Positions 32,715 to 41,012 of a DNA stretch of 64,000 nucleotides are shown in pieces (positions within the stretch are counted from its first letter, which is position 1; each line of letters opens with the position of its first letter). This DNA comes from Gp7-AA10 sp035636095 (GTDB taxonomy: Bacteria; Acidobacteriota; Thermoanaerobaculia; Gp7-AA8). The DNA lies in NCBI GenBank assembly GCA_035636095.1, contig DASPZU010000009.1, positions 1-64,000 of the forward strand. The letters are read 5' to 3'. Both the position numbers and the translations under genes were made by a program. The notes beneath the pieces are model-generated. The model saw only the letters and a program-made list of their open reading frames with translations. It was not told the origin of the DNA and ran no database searches.

Positions 32715-33195
32715 GGCCGTGTGCGTCGCGTGCCAGCACGCGATCGATGACGCCGCCAGAATCTGTCCTTACTGCGGATCCGATCCGCGCACCGGCAAGA
32801 AGGTCGTCGACACTCAGGCGCTTCTGCAGGAAGTTTTTCATCCCCGCGAGATGTCGGCCACCGAAGAAGTGTTGCAGTACGCGCGGCAGCGGCAGGGTGT
32901 CGTCATCACCTTCGCGGTCATCCTCGTGCTGGCGCTGCTGGCGGGAGTCCATCAGTACGTGCTGCGGCGCAATCGAACGGCGGTGTCCGATTCCGCCGCC
33001 GTGCCGCTGACCGACGTCGCAGATCTCAGCAGTCAGCAGGAGGAAACGCGGCCGCTGCCGATGCCCGATCTCAAATTCCAACACGACGGACGCCCGCTGA
33101 CGATGCGCAGCTTCATCGTCGAGCCGGGCGCGGTGGCACCGCAAAGTGGCACGCCGGCGGCCGCCGGAGTCGGCGGCGCTCCACCAAAGCAGTGA
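32707..33195 (+). CDS. Zinc-ribbon single-TM protein
   Basis: A 162-residue protein with the same plan as its upstream neighbour: an N-terminal zinc ribbon (CVACQHAIDDAARICPYCG), a TM helix (VVITFAVILVLALLAGVHQYV, about 65-85) and a short periplasmic tail. The shared ribbon suggests that both proteins dock on one cytoplasmic partner or arose by duplication. The last residues (GTPAAAGVGGAPP) come from an in-frame palindromic element. It overlaps its neighbours by eight and four bases. Confidence 0.78.
   Translation: MSKAVCVACQHAIDDAARICPYCGSDPRTGKKVVDTQALLQEVFHPREMSATEEVLQYARQRQGVVITFAVILVLALLAGVHQYVLRRNRTAVSDSAAVPLTDVADLSSQQEETRPLPMPDLKFQHDGRPLTMRSFIVEPGAVAPQSGTPAAAGVGGAPPKQ
33146..33184. 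repeat. 39-bp GTGG..CCAC palindromic element at a gene 3' end
   Basis: It starts GTGGCACGCCGGCGGCC and ends GGCGGCGCTCCAC. It shares CGGCGGCGCTCCACCAA with the element at 57847-57891. The length is 13 codons and it is translated in frame as the tail of the zinc-ribbon protein. Confidence 0.7.
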
Positions 33196-33785
33196 CGATC
33201 GCCATCGCCGTCATTCTGGTCGCGAGCGTGGTCGGCCTGCTGCTGTACATGCGGGCGCAAAAACCTGTCACCGGCGTGCAGCAGCTCATTCAACAAGGCC
33301 GTTATGCCGATGCGGTTGCGGCGGCGGGCGGCGACTGGCTCCATCGCGCCGAGGCTTTGAAATTGTTAGGCCGGTTCGAGGAGGCCATCGAATCGTATCG
33401 GCGATCGAATGATCCCGCCGCGCGCGAGGGAATCGCTCTGTCGCTCGCGCATCTCCAGCGCGATCTCGACGAGGCGCAGCGTTTGATGGAAGAGCAGATC
33501 AATCTCTTTCCGCAAATCCAGGAGTTCCAGGCCCTCGGCCTCGCGTACATTTTGCTGCGCGACGGAAAACGCGAGGAAGCGCTCCGCGTATTTGGCGATA
33601 ACGTGGAGCTGTTGGAAACGCGGTTCCGCGATGACTACACCGATCGCGATCCGCTACTCGCTGAAACGCTCTTCATGTACGCAAAGCTCGAGGAAGCGGC
33701 CGGAGATCACGCTCGCGCGGGTGCCTTACGCGCGAAGGCCGCGGCGTGGGCGCCGGGCAGCGTGTGGGCCAAGCCGTCATCCTGA
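33192..33785 (+). CDS. Membrane-anchored TPR protein
   Basis: A 197-residue protein: an N-terminal TM anchor (IAIAVILVASVVGLLLYM) and TPR helices (GVQQLIQQGRYADAVAAAG, AEALKLLGRFEEAIESYR, DGKREEALRVFGDNVEL). Its GTG overlaps the upstream stop as GTGA, making it the last gene of the operon. It is probably a periplasmic scaffold, as the second gene is. The convergent serine hydrolase starts four bases past its stop. Confidence 0.82.
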   Translation: MTIAIAVILVASVVGLLLYMRAQKPVTGVQQLIQQGRYADAVAAAGGDWLHRAEALKLLGRFEEAIESYRRSNDPAAREGIALSLAHLQRDLDEAQRLMEEQINLFPQIQEFQALGLAYILLRDGKREEALRVFGDNVELLETRFRDDYTDRDPLLAETLFMYAKLEEAAGDHARAGALRAKAAAWAPGSVWAKPSS

Positions 33786-33789
33786 CGGC

Positions 33790-34770
33790 TCAGAGCGCCA
33801 GCGCCAGCCGATGAAATTCGCCGCGAATGCGCTGCATGTTGATGGGCGCCGCGCACGGATGCACCCGATTGGTCAGCAGCACCATGATGCGATCGCGATC
33901 GGGATCGATCCACAATGACGTTCCGGTGAAACCGGTGTGGCCGTATGCGCGCGGCGACAGCATCCTGGTGGCCTCGCTCCCGGTGGGGAGTTGCCATCCG
34001 AATCCGCGCGCGTCATCGAGTCTGGGGGTGTGATTGCGGATGGCCTCATCGACGATTTCTCGCGGCAGGACTTCGGCGTTCACCCACGCCTGCGCCATGC
34101 GAAAGATTGCGCGCGCCGTGGCGAAGAGTCCCGCATTGCCCGCCGTCCCACCCGCGAAAAACGAATTGCCATCGTGGGTTTCGCCCCAGATCAGACGGTC
34201 GCGCGGCGCCTTGATGTTGGCCATCTTCGCTTCGTAGCGCTGTCCCCACTCGGTCGCGGCGATGCGCGATCCCAGTGACGCACGCGGATTGAACATCGCG
34301 TCGGCCGGGAGGATCGACTTGGCGCGCGAAAGGTAATCGCTGAGCGCATACCACAGCAGAATGAAATTGAGATCGGAGTACACCACCTTCGTGCCCCGCT
34401 CGTACTCCTGCCCTTCCTTCAGGATCGTGTCGATGTACTTGGCCGTGTGCGCGTACAAGGGCAGCCATGCCCGCAGTCCGGAGGTGTGCGTCAGCAGCTC
34501 GCGATATGAGAATTCGTAGTACTTATCGTCTATATTTTTTATCGACTGAAGAAGCAGCGTGGTCGTCACCAGCGGCTTGGTGAGCGAGGCGCAGTCGTAA
34601 ATCGTATCGAGCGTCGCCCGGATCCGGACCGGCACAACCACCGCGTTTCCGACCGCCCCTTCCGCGATGATTCCGCGCGAATCGCCCACCGCATACACCG
34701 CCGACGGAAACGACCCGACGTCGATTTCGCTCTGTAGGAATGCCTCGATCAATCGGCAGCACTGGAACAT
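33790..34770 (-). CDS. Serine hydrolase of the beta-lactamase (class C/PBP) family
   Basis: A 326-residue serine hydrolase. The catalytic SxxK is in DCASLTKPLV, the YxN-type tyrosine in YSDLNFILL, and the third motif is probably HTGFTGTSLW. GLRAWLPLY is the loop typical of these esterase/peptidase-like members. There is no clear signal peptide, so it may be cytoplasmic. Substrate is open (esters, D-amino peptides or beta-lactams). A segment at 34503-34550 (SIKNIDDKYYEFSYR) uses unusually AT-rich codons. It is divergent from smc. Confidence 0.88.
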   Translation of the reverse strand: MFQCCRLIEAFLQSEIDVGSFPSAVYAVGDSRGIIAEGAVGNAVVVPVRIRATLDTIYDCASLTKPLVTTTLLLQSIKNIDDKYYEFSYRELLTHTSGLRAWLPLYAHTAKYIDTILKEGQEYERGTKVVYSDLNFILLWYALSDYLSRAKSILPADAMFNPRASLGSRIAATEWGQRYEAKMANIKAPRDRLIWGETHDGNSFFAGGTAGNAGLFATARAIFRMAQAWVNAEVLPREIVDEAIRNHTPRLDDARGFGWQLPTGSEATRMLSPRAYGHTGFTGTSLWIDPDRDRIMVLLTNRVHPCAAPINMQRIRGEFHRLALAL

Positions 34771-34832
34771 GTGCTGCTGGCATGTGTCAACGCGATTTTT
34801 TGTTCCGCAGCGTGTTAACCTGAAATCGCTCG

Positions 34833-37800
34833 ATGCTGAAACTCGAGAAGCTCGAAATCAACGGCTTCAAATCGTTCTACGATCCCGCCCAACTCACCTT
34901 CCCGGTCGCGTTGACCGCCGTGGTCGGCCCGAACGGCTGCGGCAAGTCGAATATCTGCGACGCCATCATCTGGGTCCTGGGCGAGAACCGCGCCACGCAC
35001 ATCCGCGGCGAGACGATGGAAGACGTCATTTTCCAGGGATCGGCGCGCCGGCGTCCGCTGTCGATGGGCGAGGTCACGCTCACGCTGAAGACCGACAACG
35101 GACATCCCGCCGCCGAGGATGGCCGCATCACGCTGCATCGCCGGGTGTTTCGAACGGGCGAATCGGAGTTTCGACTCAACGGAAAGCGCGTGCGGATGAA
35201 AGATATCTCCGACATCCTCATGGACACCGGGCTGGGCATCCGCAATTACTCGGTGATGGAGCAGGGCAAGATCGATCTGATCCTCTCCAACAAGCCGCAG
35301 GATCGCCGCCGCCTCATCGAGGAAGCCGCCGGCATCACGAAATACAAAACGAAGCGGCGCGCGGCTGAGCTGAAGCTCGAAGAGACGCAGGCGAACTTGC
35401 TGCGCATCGACGACACGCTGGCCGAAGTCACCCGCAATTTGAATTCGCTCAAGCGTCAGGCAGGAAGGGCGCGGCGACACAAAGAGCTGGTTGAAGAGCT
35501 CTCGACTGCCAAGCGCGCGCTGTACAAAGGTCGCATTGTGCTTGCGCAGAGCGAGCAGCGCACGGCCGAAGAAGGAGTTGCTGCTGCCCAGGCAAGCGAA
35601 AGCGAGCTGGCGGCGCAACTGGCAACCGACGAAGCTGCGCTGGCCGAGCATCGCACGCTGCTGACGAATCGCGCCTCGCGCGCTTCGGCCGCTCGTGAGG
35701 AGATCGCAGCAGTCACAGGCGATGTCGAGCGTCTCCGATCATTCCTGCAGCAGTCGGAATCGGCGCTGACCGACCTGCGCAATCGCATCGAAATCGCACG
35801 CGGGCAGACCACCAATATCGGCGACGAAGCGACGGAGCAACAGGCGCAACTCGACGAAAGGCTGGAAGCGCTCGCGAACGCGCGGGGGGAGCGCAATCGC
35901 CTTCGCGAGATCGCGGAGCAGCTCGAACGCGAGCGTCAGGAAAAGTCGGACGAGGTCCGCGGCCACGAGAAAGCGCTGGCGGACAATCGCGAAACGCTCA
36001 TGCGCACGATCGCGAACATTTCCGAGGCGCGCAATCAGGTGCATCAGATCGAAGTGGCCGTCGAGAAATGCGAGTTTTACCTCGGCAAGCTCACCGAGGC
36101 GGCGCGGAAGGCGACTGAAAGCCGCGATGGCGCACGCGCGACCATGCGCGAATGGGACGCCGCCGTTCGCGCGGCAGAGTCGGCGCTGGTCGCCGCGCAG
36201 CATGCGGCACGCGATGCGGTTGCCAAACGCGACGACGTCTCTTCGCGCCGCGACGCGATGCGCGAGTCGCTCGCCAGCGCGCGCGATCGCGTATCGCAGA
36301 TCACCTACAAGATCGATTCGGTCCGCACGCTGCTGGCCTCGCTGGAAGCGCAGGACGAGAATGTTCGCAGCGCGATTCTGGAGCTGATTCCGAATGCGAC
36401 CTCGGCTGCCGAGTCCGTGCACGCGACCCAGGGATTCGAAGCCGCCCTCGACACGCTGCTGCGCGAAGTGTCGAAAGCGACGGTCGTCGACGACGCGAGC
36501 GTTGCGTTGAAGGCCATCAAGCGCTTGCGCGAGCGCGGAGCAGGGCGCGGTGCGTTCCTCAATGTCGCACACCCTCTCCCCGCGCGCGGGGAGAGGAACG
36601 GGGTGAGGGGCGACGCCGTTTACGCCGTCGTCGGCGAAGGCACAGTTGCCGATGCCGTCCGGAGCGCGATCCCGGAGGCCTACATCGTGGGCGATCTCCA
36701 ACAGGCGATCGATGGCGCGAAGGAGCGGCCGCACGCCACATTCGTCACGCTCGACGGCGACATCGTTCGCGGCCCCCTGCTCATCGGCGGCAAAATCGAA
36801 GGAGCAACGCCGGGCGTCTTTTCGATCAAGCGTCAGCTCGCCGATCTCACCGCACTCCTCGGCACCGAAGAAACGCGGGCGATCGAGCTCGCGACCGAAT
36901 TGCAAGGACTCGAGGATGAGCTTCACGCCGCCGACGACGCTCGCATCCTCGCCGAGGATCGCGCGCGGACCGCGGAAGTCGCGTTGCGCGATCAGCGCGG
37001 CAATCGCGATCACGCCATGATGGAGCTCGATCGCTTCGAGCGCGAGCTGGCCGTGACTTCCGAGGAAAAAACGCTGTACGCCGAGGAGAAAGAGCAGCTC
37101 GTCGGGCGACGCAATGCCGCCGTCGCCGATCTCAATCACCTCGAAGAACGCGAGCGCTACATTCACGAGCAGATCCGCACTCACGAGGAGCAGCTCACCG
37201 CGGCGCGGGCGCAATTCGAAGAGGTCACCGACATCGCAACGCGAGCGCGCGTCGACGTCGAAACTGCCACCGGCGTGGTCAACGCCGTTCAACGCGAACA
37301 CGAAAACCTCTCGCGCATCGTCCTCTCCCTCGGATCGCGCACGACGCAATTGCAGCAGGAAATCGAATCGCTGCAACGCAAGCAGCAGGAAACCCAAACG
37401 GCGGGCGAGGAGGCGCGAGCGCAACTCGAGCGCGCACTGGTGCGGTTGCGCGACGTCGGCGAAATGCGCATTGCGCTGGAAGCGGAAGTCGCCGATCTCG
37501 AATCGCGCGTGCAGCAATTGGAAACGCGCGCCCTCAGCTCGCGCGAACTGTGGAACGCCGCAAAAGATGCATTGTTCGAATCGGAACGGCGCCGCGATCG
37601 CGCCAACGCCGCGTTCGACCTTCTTCGCGAGCAGATTGCGCTCGATCTTCATGCCGGCATCGACGCTCTGGCCGAGGTCGAGCCGCCGGTTGATGATCAG
37701 GCCCGCGTCAATCTGGAGTCGGAAGTCGCGCGACTGACCGAGCACATCGAACGCATCGGACCGGTCAACGTTCTGGCCATCGAAGAGCATCAGGAGCTCG

Positions 37801-38360
37801 AGCAGCGTGAGTCGTTCCTTCGAACGCAACGCGATGATCTGGTGCAGGCGATCGAATCGCTGCGATCGACCATCCGAAAGATCAACATCACATCGCGCGA
37901 GCTGTTCCGCGACGCATTCAACGGAGTCAACGAGGCCTTCGGTCAAATCTTCGCGTCGCTGTTCGGCGGCGGAGCGGCGAGGATGCAACTGCTCGACGAG
38001 GAAGACATCCTGGAGAGCGGCATCGAGCTGATCGCGCAGCCGCCCGGAAAAAGGAATCAGTCGATCGCGCTGCTCTCCGGCGGCGAGCGCGCGCTGACCG
38101 CGCTGGCGCTGCTGTTCGCGATCTTCCGCTACAAGCCCAGCCCCTTCTGCATCCTCGACGAGGTCGACGCGCCGCTCGACGAAGTCAACAACGATCGCTT
38201 CGTGCGCCTGGTGCGCGACATGTCGCGCGACACGCAGTTCATCATGATCACGCACTCGCGCCGCACCATGGAGGCCGCCGACGTGCTGTACGGCGTGACG
38301 ATGGAAGAAGCGGGATGCTCGCGCCTGGTCAGCGTGAACTTCGCGGAGATCGAAGCGTAG
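34833..38360 (+). CDS. smc: Chromosome segregation protein SMC
   Basis: A 1175-residue structural-maintenance ATPase. Walker A is GPNGCGKSN (32-40), followed by two long coiled coils around a hinge (about residues 510-680), then the signature LLSGGERALTALALLFA and Walker B CILDEVDAPLDE. It entraps and condenses DNA together with ScpA and ScpB, which are not in the window. The hinge carries an extra segment (VAHPLPARGERNGVRGD, near residue 580) encoded by a dispersed palindromic repeat at 36568-36614. The 3' end overlaps the convergent PAP2 gene by 32 bases. Confidence 0.96.
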   Translation: MLKLEKLEINGFKSFYDPAQLTFPVALTAVVGPNGCGKSNICDAIIWVLGENRATHIRGETMEDVIFQGSARRRPLSMGEVTLTLKTDNGHPAAEDGRITLHRRVFRTGESEFRLNGKRVRMKDISDILMDTGLGIRNYSVMEQGKIDLILSNKPQDRRRLIEEAAGITKYKTKRRAAELKLEETQANLLRIDDTLAEVTRNLNSLKRQAGRARRHKELVEELSTAKRALYKGRIVLAQSEQRTAEEGVAAAQASESELAAQLATDEAALAEHRTLLTNRASRASAAREEIAAVTGDVERLRSFLQQSESALTDLRNRIEIARGQTTNIGDEATEQQAQLDERLEALANARGERNRLREIAEQLERERQEKSDEVRGHEKALADNRETLMRTIANISEARNQVHQIEVAVEKCEFYLGKLTEAARKATESRDGARATMREWDAAVRAAESALVAAQHAARDAVAKRDDVSSRRDAMRESLASARDRVSQITYKIDSVRTLLASLEAQDENVRSAILELIPNATSAAESVHATQGFEAALDTLLREVSKATVVDDASVALKAIKRLRERGAGRGAFLNVAHPLPARGERNGVRGDAVYAVVGEGTVADAVRSAIPEAYIVGDLQQAIDGAKERPHATFVTLDGDIVRGPLLIGGKIEGATPGVFSIKRQLADLTALLGTEETRAIELATELQGLEDELHAADDARILAEDRARTAEVALRDQRGNRDHAMMELDRFERELAVTSEEKTLYAEEKEQLVGRRNAAVADLNHLEERERYIHEQIRTHEEQLTAARAQFEEVTDIATRARVDVETATGVVNAVQREHENLSRIVLSLGSRTTQLQQEIESLQRKQQETQTAGEEARAQLERALVRLRDVGEMRIALEAEVADLESRVQQLETRALSSRELWNAAKDALFESERRRDRANAAFDLLREQIALDLHAGIDALAEVEPPVDDQARVNLESEVARLTEHIERIGPVNVLAIEEHQELEQRESFLRTQRDDLVQAIESLRSTIRKINITSRELFRDAFNGVNEAFGQIFASLFGGGAARMQLLDEEDILESGIELIAQPPGKRNQSIALLSGGERALTALALLFAIFRYKPSPFCILDEVDAPLDEVNNDRFVRLVRDMSRDTQFIMITHSRRTMEAADVLYGVTMEEAGCSRLVSVNFAEIEA
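36568..36614. repeat. Dispersed palindromic repeat inside the smc hinge
   Basis: A perfect 24-base palindrome (36573-36596, left half CCTCTCCCCGCG) plus flanking CACAC and GGGGTGAGGGGCGAC matches the CCCTCTCCCCGC family of 1262-1338 and 25075-25160. It is read in frame through the gene. Confidence 0.85.
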
Positions 38361-39177
38361 CCGCAACGATGAGACCGATCGCGGCCGACGCGGTGACATC
38401 TGAAGTCCAGTGACGAAAGGCGAGGACGCGTGACACCGCGACCGCCAGCGCGAGGAGCACAGCGATCGCGCGCAGTGTCTTCGACTCGGCGTTCAGAATC
38501 AGAACTCCCGCCAGCGCGAATGCGCCGACGGTGTGTCCGCTCGGAAACGAGCTCGCCGACACGCGTGCATGGTGGAACGGGCCCAACCACAACTCCGGCC
38601 GTGTCCGTCCGATCGCAAATTTCACGATTTGCACGATCGCACCGCCGGCCGCGCCAGCGACCAACATGCGAATGGCGTAGCCGACCCAGTCGCGTTTCGC
38701 GTAGGCCAGGCCCGCCAACGCGAAGAAGAGGATGATCATCACGGGGTTCATCCCGCCGCCGAATCGATTGGCGATGCGAATCCAATCTTCGACCGAGTCC
38801 GAATTGATGCGCTCAGCCCACTCGGTGACAGGCGAATCAACGAACATCCAAACCTGTGCGACCAGCGCCGCGGCAGCGATGATGGCAATTCCGGTCAGAG
38901 TCCGAATTCGAAGGCGGGTCGCACGAAACTCGGCCAGAATCGCGCCGAAATCGCGGGTATCCTGCAGCAGCCACAAAGCGAAAAGGCCCGAAAGGCACCA
39001 GAAGACGACATCCCAGGCCGGCGCTTCGCGGCCAAGAAACGAGAGCTCGTCGATGCCGAGGGGCGCGTTGCAGCAGAGGCGGTTGACGGCCACGATCGGC
39101 GAAGGCCAGAAGACCGACAAAATCAGCAGCGCGACGAAGCCCGCGGATGCCAGACGTCGCTTAGCGCCGGTAGACAT
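38329..39177 (-). CDS. PAP2 family membrane phosphatase
   Basis: A 282-residue polytopic protein with the three-part acid phosphatase signature: KFAIGRTRP, SFPSGHT and SRVLAFRHWTSDV. Several TM helices surround it. Likely substrates are undecaprenyl pyrophosphate, phosphatidic acid or phosphatidylglycerol phosphate at the periplasmic face. Its start overlaps the end of the upstream glycosyltransferase gene by 17 bases, which suggests joint expression with a lipid-carrier-dependent enzyme. Confidence 0.9.
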   Translation of the reverse strand: MSTGAKRRLASAGFVALLILSVFWPSPIVAVNRLCCNAPLGIDELSFLGREAPAWDVVFWCLSGLFALWLLQDTRDFGAILAEFRATRLRIRTLTGIAIIAAAALVAQVWMFVDSPVTEWAERINSDSVEDWIRIANRFGGGMNPVMIILFFALAGLAYAKRDWVGYAIRMLVAGAAGGAIVQIVKFAIGRTRPELWLGPFHHARVSASSFPSGHTVGAFALAGVLILNAESKTLRAIAVLLALAVAVSRVLAFRHWTSDVTASAAIGLIVAATLRSPRSSR

Positions 39178-40573
39178 CGAACCATTTTCCGATCATCTGC
39201 ACCTGATCGACGAGGCGATAACCGCGCAGCGCGTTGGCGATCTCCCCGGAGTGAATGCGACTCGTCGCGATCACCGTCGGATTGCCGATGTTGTCGGCGT
39301 CAACGTATCGCACGCGTTCCAGCTCGCGTGGAAAGTCATAGCGGCTCCACAAGTTCGGACAACTGTAGAGCGCGATTTGCTCTGCGGCGACGTGTTGCTT
39401 CTCGAGCGCGACGATCAGCCGCTGCGGTGAGCCAATCGAATTCACGAACGGCATCATGGTGATGGCTGCATAAATCAACGGGATCAGCGGCACGATGCCC
39501 ACTGCGATCGTGGCTGGCAGCGCGGATCGCCACGTGAGGATCAACGCGATTGCCGCAGAAACAGCAATGATTATCATCAACAATTTTGCTTCGGGCGGAA
39601 CGCGATTCACGAATACCACAGCGACGACGAGCAGCCCGAGCGTGATACGGCTTGCGACGATCGAGGCGCGATCGGCGATCATCAACGCCACCGGCGGAAT
39701 CATCGCCATCATGTAGACGTCGAGCTTACTGCTCATGAGCGAGTACGGAATCAGCACCGCCGCGATCCAGCTCAGATAAAAACGATTCGCGCCGCGCAGC
39801 GCCGCCATCGCAAGAAAAAACCACGGGAACAGAATTCCGGGAAGGTGCAGCAGGTAAAACCATGGCGGCGCGTTGTGCACCCACGCCCCCACCGCCCGCC
39901 CGACCGTCTGCTTGACGATCACCTCCCGCGCGTAGGCCTGCCCGCCCAGCAACATCGCCGGCACGAACCATAGCAGCGGAATCCCGATCATCGCGGCGAT
40001 GGGCGCGACATAGTTGACGCGTGGAAATCGCTTTTGTCGCCACGCTTCGATGAGAAACAAGACCACGCCGATGACGGGGGCCATCGGCCCTTTGATCAAC
40101 GTGGCGATTCCGAACGCCACGCCGGCGGGCAGCAGTCTCTCCTGCTGCATCATCCACACGCCCAGAACGATCAAGGCTGTAAAGCTGACATCCATGCGAG
40201 CCGTTTGCGCCGATCCCCACACCATCAACGATGTCGCGCAGACGAATGCCGCCATCGGACCACCCATCCGCCACATCAGCCAGATCAGAAACAGGAATGC
40301 GATGAGCGACGGCAGCACGAACGCCCACATCGAATAGACGCCCAGCGCAAACGTCAGCACATCGATCATCCAGAAATGCAGGGGCGGTTTGTGGGTGAAG
40401 GGCGCGCCGTTCAAAATCGGCAAAAAAAATGCGCCGGTGGCCCGCATTTCGCGGATTACCTCGGCGTATTTCGTCTCGTCGCCGATGAAAAGATCGCGCT
40501 GAAACGGCGTGATCCAGGTCGAGAGTATGGCGACAAAGAGCGCGATCAGAAGAGTGCGCGAAGACAGGCTCAA
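39161..40573 (-). CDS. GT-C glycosyltransferase (ArnT/PMT-like, family 39/83)
   Basis: About 470 residues with a dozen TM helices. The first periplasmic loop carries the acidic catalytic motif RDLFIGDETKYAEVI and the family signature HKPPLHFW, both typical of ArnT-type enzymes that use polyprenyl-phosphate sugars to glycosylate lipid A or proteins. The start is set at TTG 40573 because a TATAAT box sits directly upstream at 40581-40586, inside the longer frame (to 40651); the mRNA leader would then be very short or absent. It is followed by the PAP2 gene. Confidence 0.87.
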   Translation of the reverse strand: MSLSSRTLLIALFVAILSTWITPFQRDLFIGDETKYAEVIREMRATGAFFLPILNGAPFTHKPPLHFWMIDVLTFALGVYSMWAFVLPSLIAFLFLIWLMWRMGGPMAAFVCATSLMVWGSAQTARMDVSFTALIVLGVWMMQQERLLPAGVAFGIATLIKGPMAPVIGVVLFLIEAWRQKRFPRVNYVAPIAAMIGIPLLWFVPAMLLGGQAYAREVIVKQTVGRAVGAWVHNAPPWFYLLHLPGILFPWFFLAMAALRGANRFYLSWIAAVLIPYSLMSSKLDVYMMAMIPPVALMIADRASIVASRITLGLLVVAVVFVNRVPPEAKLLMIIIAVSAAIALILTWRSALPATIAVGIVPLIPLIYAAITMMPFVNSIGSPQRLIVALEKQHVAAEQIALYSCPNLWSRYDFPRELERVRYVDADNIGNPTVIATSRIHSGEIANALRGYRLVDQVQMIGKWFDVYRR

Positions 40574-40580
40574 CCCTTTG

Positions 40581-40586
40581 ATTATA
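40581..40586 (-). promoter_or_regulatory. TATAAT -10 element before the GT-C gene
   Basis: A perfect TATAAT on the minus strand lies eight bases upstream of the proposed TTG start. The matching -35 region (TTCCTG, 17 bases further up) is poor. Transcription would begin within a few bases of the start codon, so the mRNA may be leaderless. Confidence 0.4.
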
Positions 40587-40671
40587 CGCCGCTTAGACGA
40601 TGCAGGAAATCCGTAAGAGCAGGCCTTGGTACGGGTGTAGAATCGTTTCAATGGATCTTTGAAGGAGGAAA

Positions 40672-40914
40672 ATGAGGATGTCGAATCGGGTCGCAGACAT
40701 TCAACAGATTCTCAGCACCGAGGATGTAGAGTTTCGGCAGTGGGTCGAAGAGCATCACGCTTGCGAATCCCGTCTGAGCGAGCTCGCCTCCAAGCCTCAG
40801 GTGACCATCGAGGAAGAGATGGAAGAGAAGACGTTGAAAAAGCGAAAGCTGCACCTCAAAGATCAAATGGCAGCACGAATTCGGACATACGAATCCAGCA
40901 ACAGCGTCGCCTAA
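40672..40914 (+). CDS. DUF465 / YdcH-like small protein
   Basis: An 80-residue helical protein of the DUF465 pattern: an N-terminal helix, DVEFRQWVEEHHACESRLSEL, a short turn (SKPQ), then EEEMEEKTLKKRKLHLKDQM. The function of the family is unknown. ATG 40672 has a strong GAAGGAGGAAA ribosome-binding site, which points to high expression. A fold-back heptamer array starts at its stop codon. Confidence 0.83.
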   Translation: MRMSNRVADIQQILSTEDVEFRQWVEEHHACESRLSELASKPQVTIEEEMEEKTLKKRKLHLKDQMAARIRTYESSNSVA

Positions 40915-40990
40915 GTCAGAAGGCAGAAGTCAGAAGGCAGAAGGGTTCTCATGCAGAGTCCTTCTGCCTTCTGCTTTCTGCCTTCTGCCT
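40914..40990. repeat. Fold-back heptamer array, AGTCAGA/AGGCAGA unit, with T-run
   Basis: The first base is the last A of the DUF465 TAA. The left arm alternates AGTCAGA and AGGCAGA twice (40914-40941). After a spacer, the right arm is TCTGCCT, TCTGCTT, TCTGCCT, TCTGCCT (40963-40990), then TGTTTTT. It can serve as an intrinsic terminator for the DUF465 gene. Confidence 0.92.
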
Positions 40991-41012
40991 TGTTTTTGCA
41001 TAACATCCACCC

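Noticed and set aside
28414..33785. The VWA operon as a phage-defence island
   Set aside because: No nuclease, NTPase or toxin-like protein is present, and the products are mostly envelope-directed.
35739..38399. Very long minus-strand open frame (886 codons) opposite smc
   Set aside because: It is antisense to a clearly conserved gene, rich in Arg, Ala and Gly with no domain. Long shadow frames are expected in GC-rich DNA.
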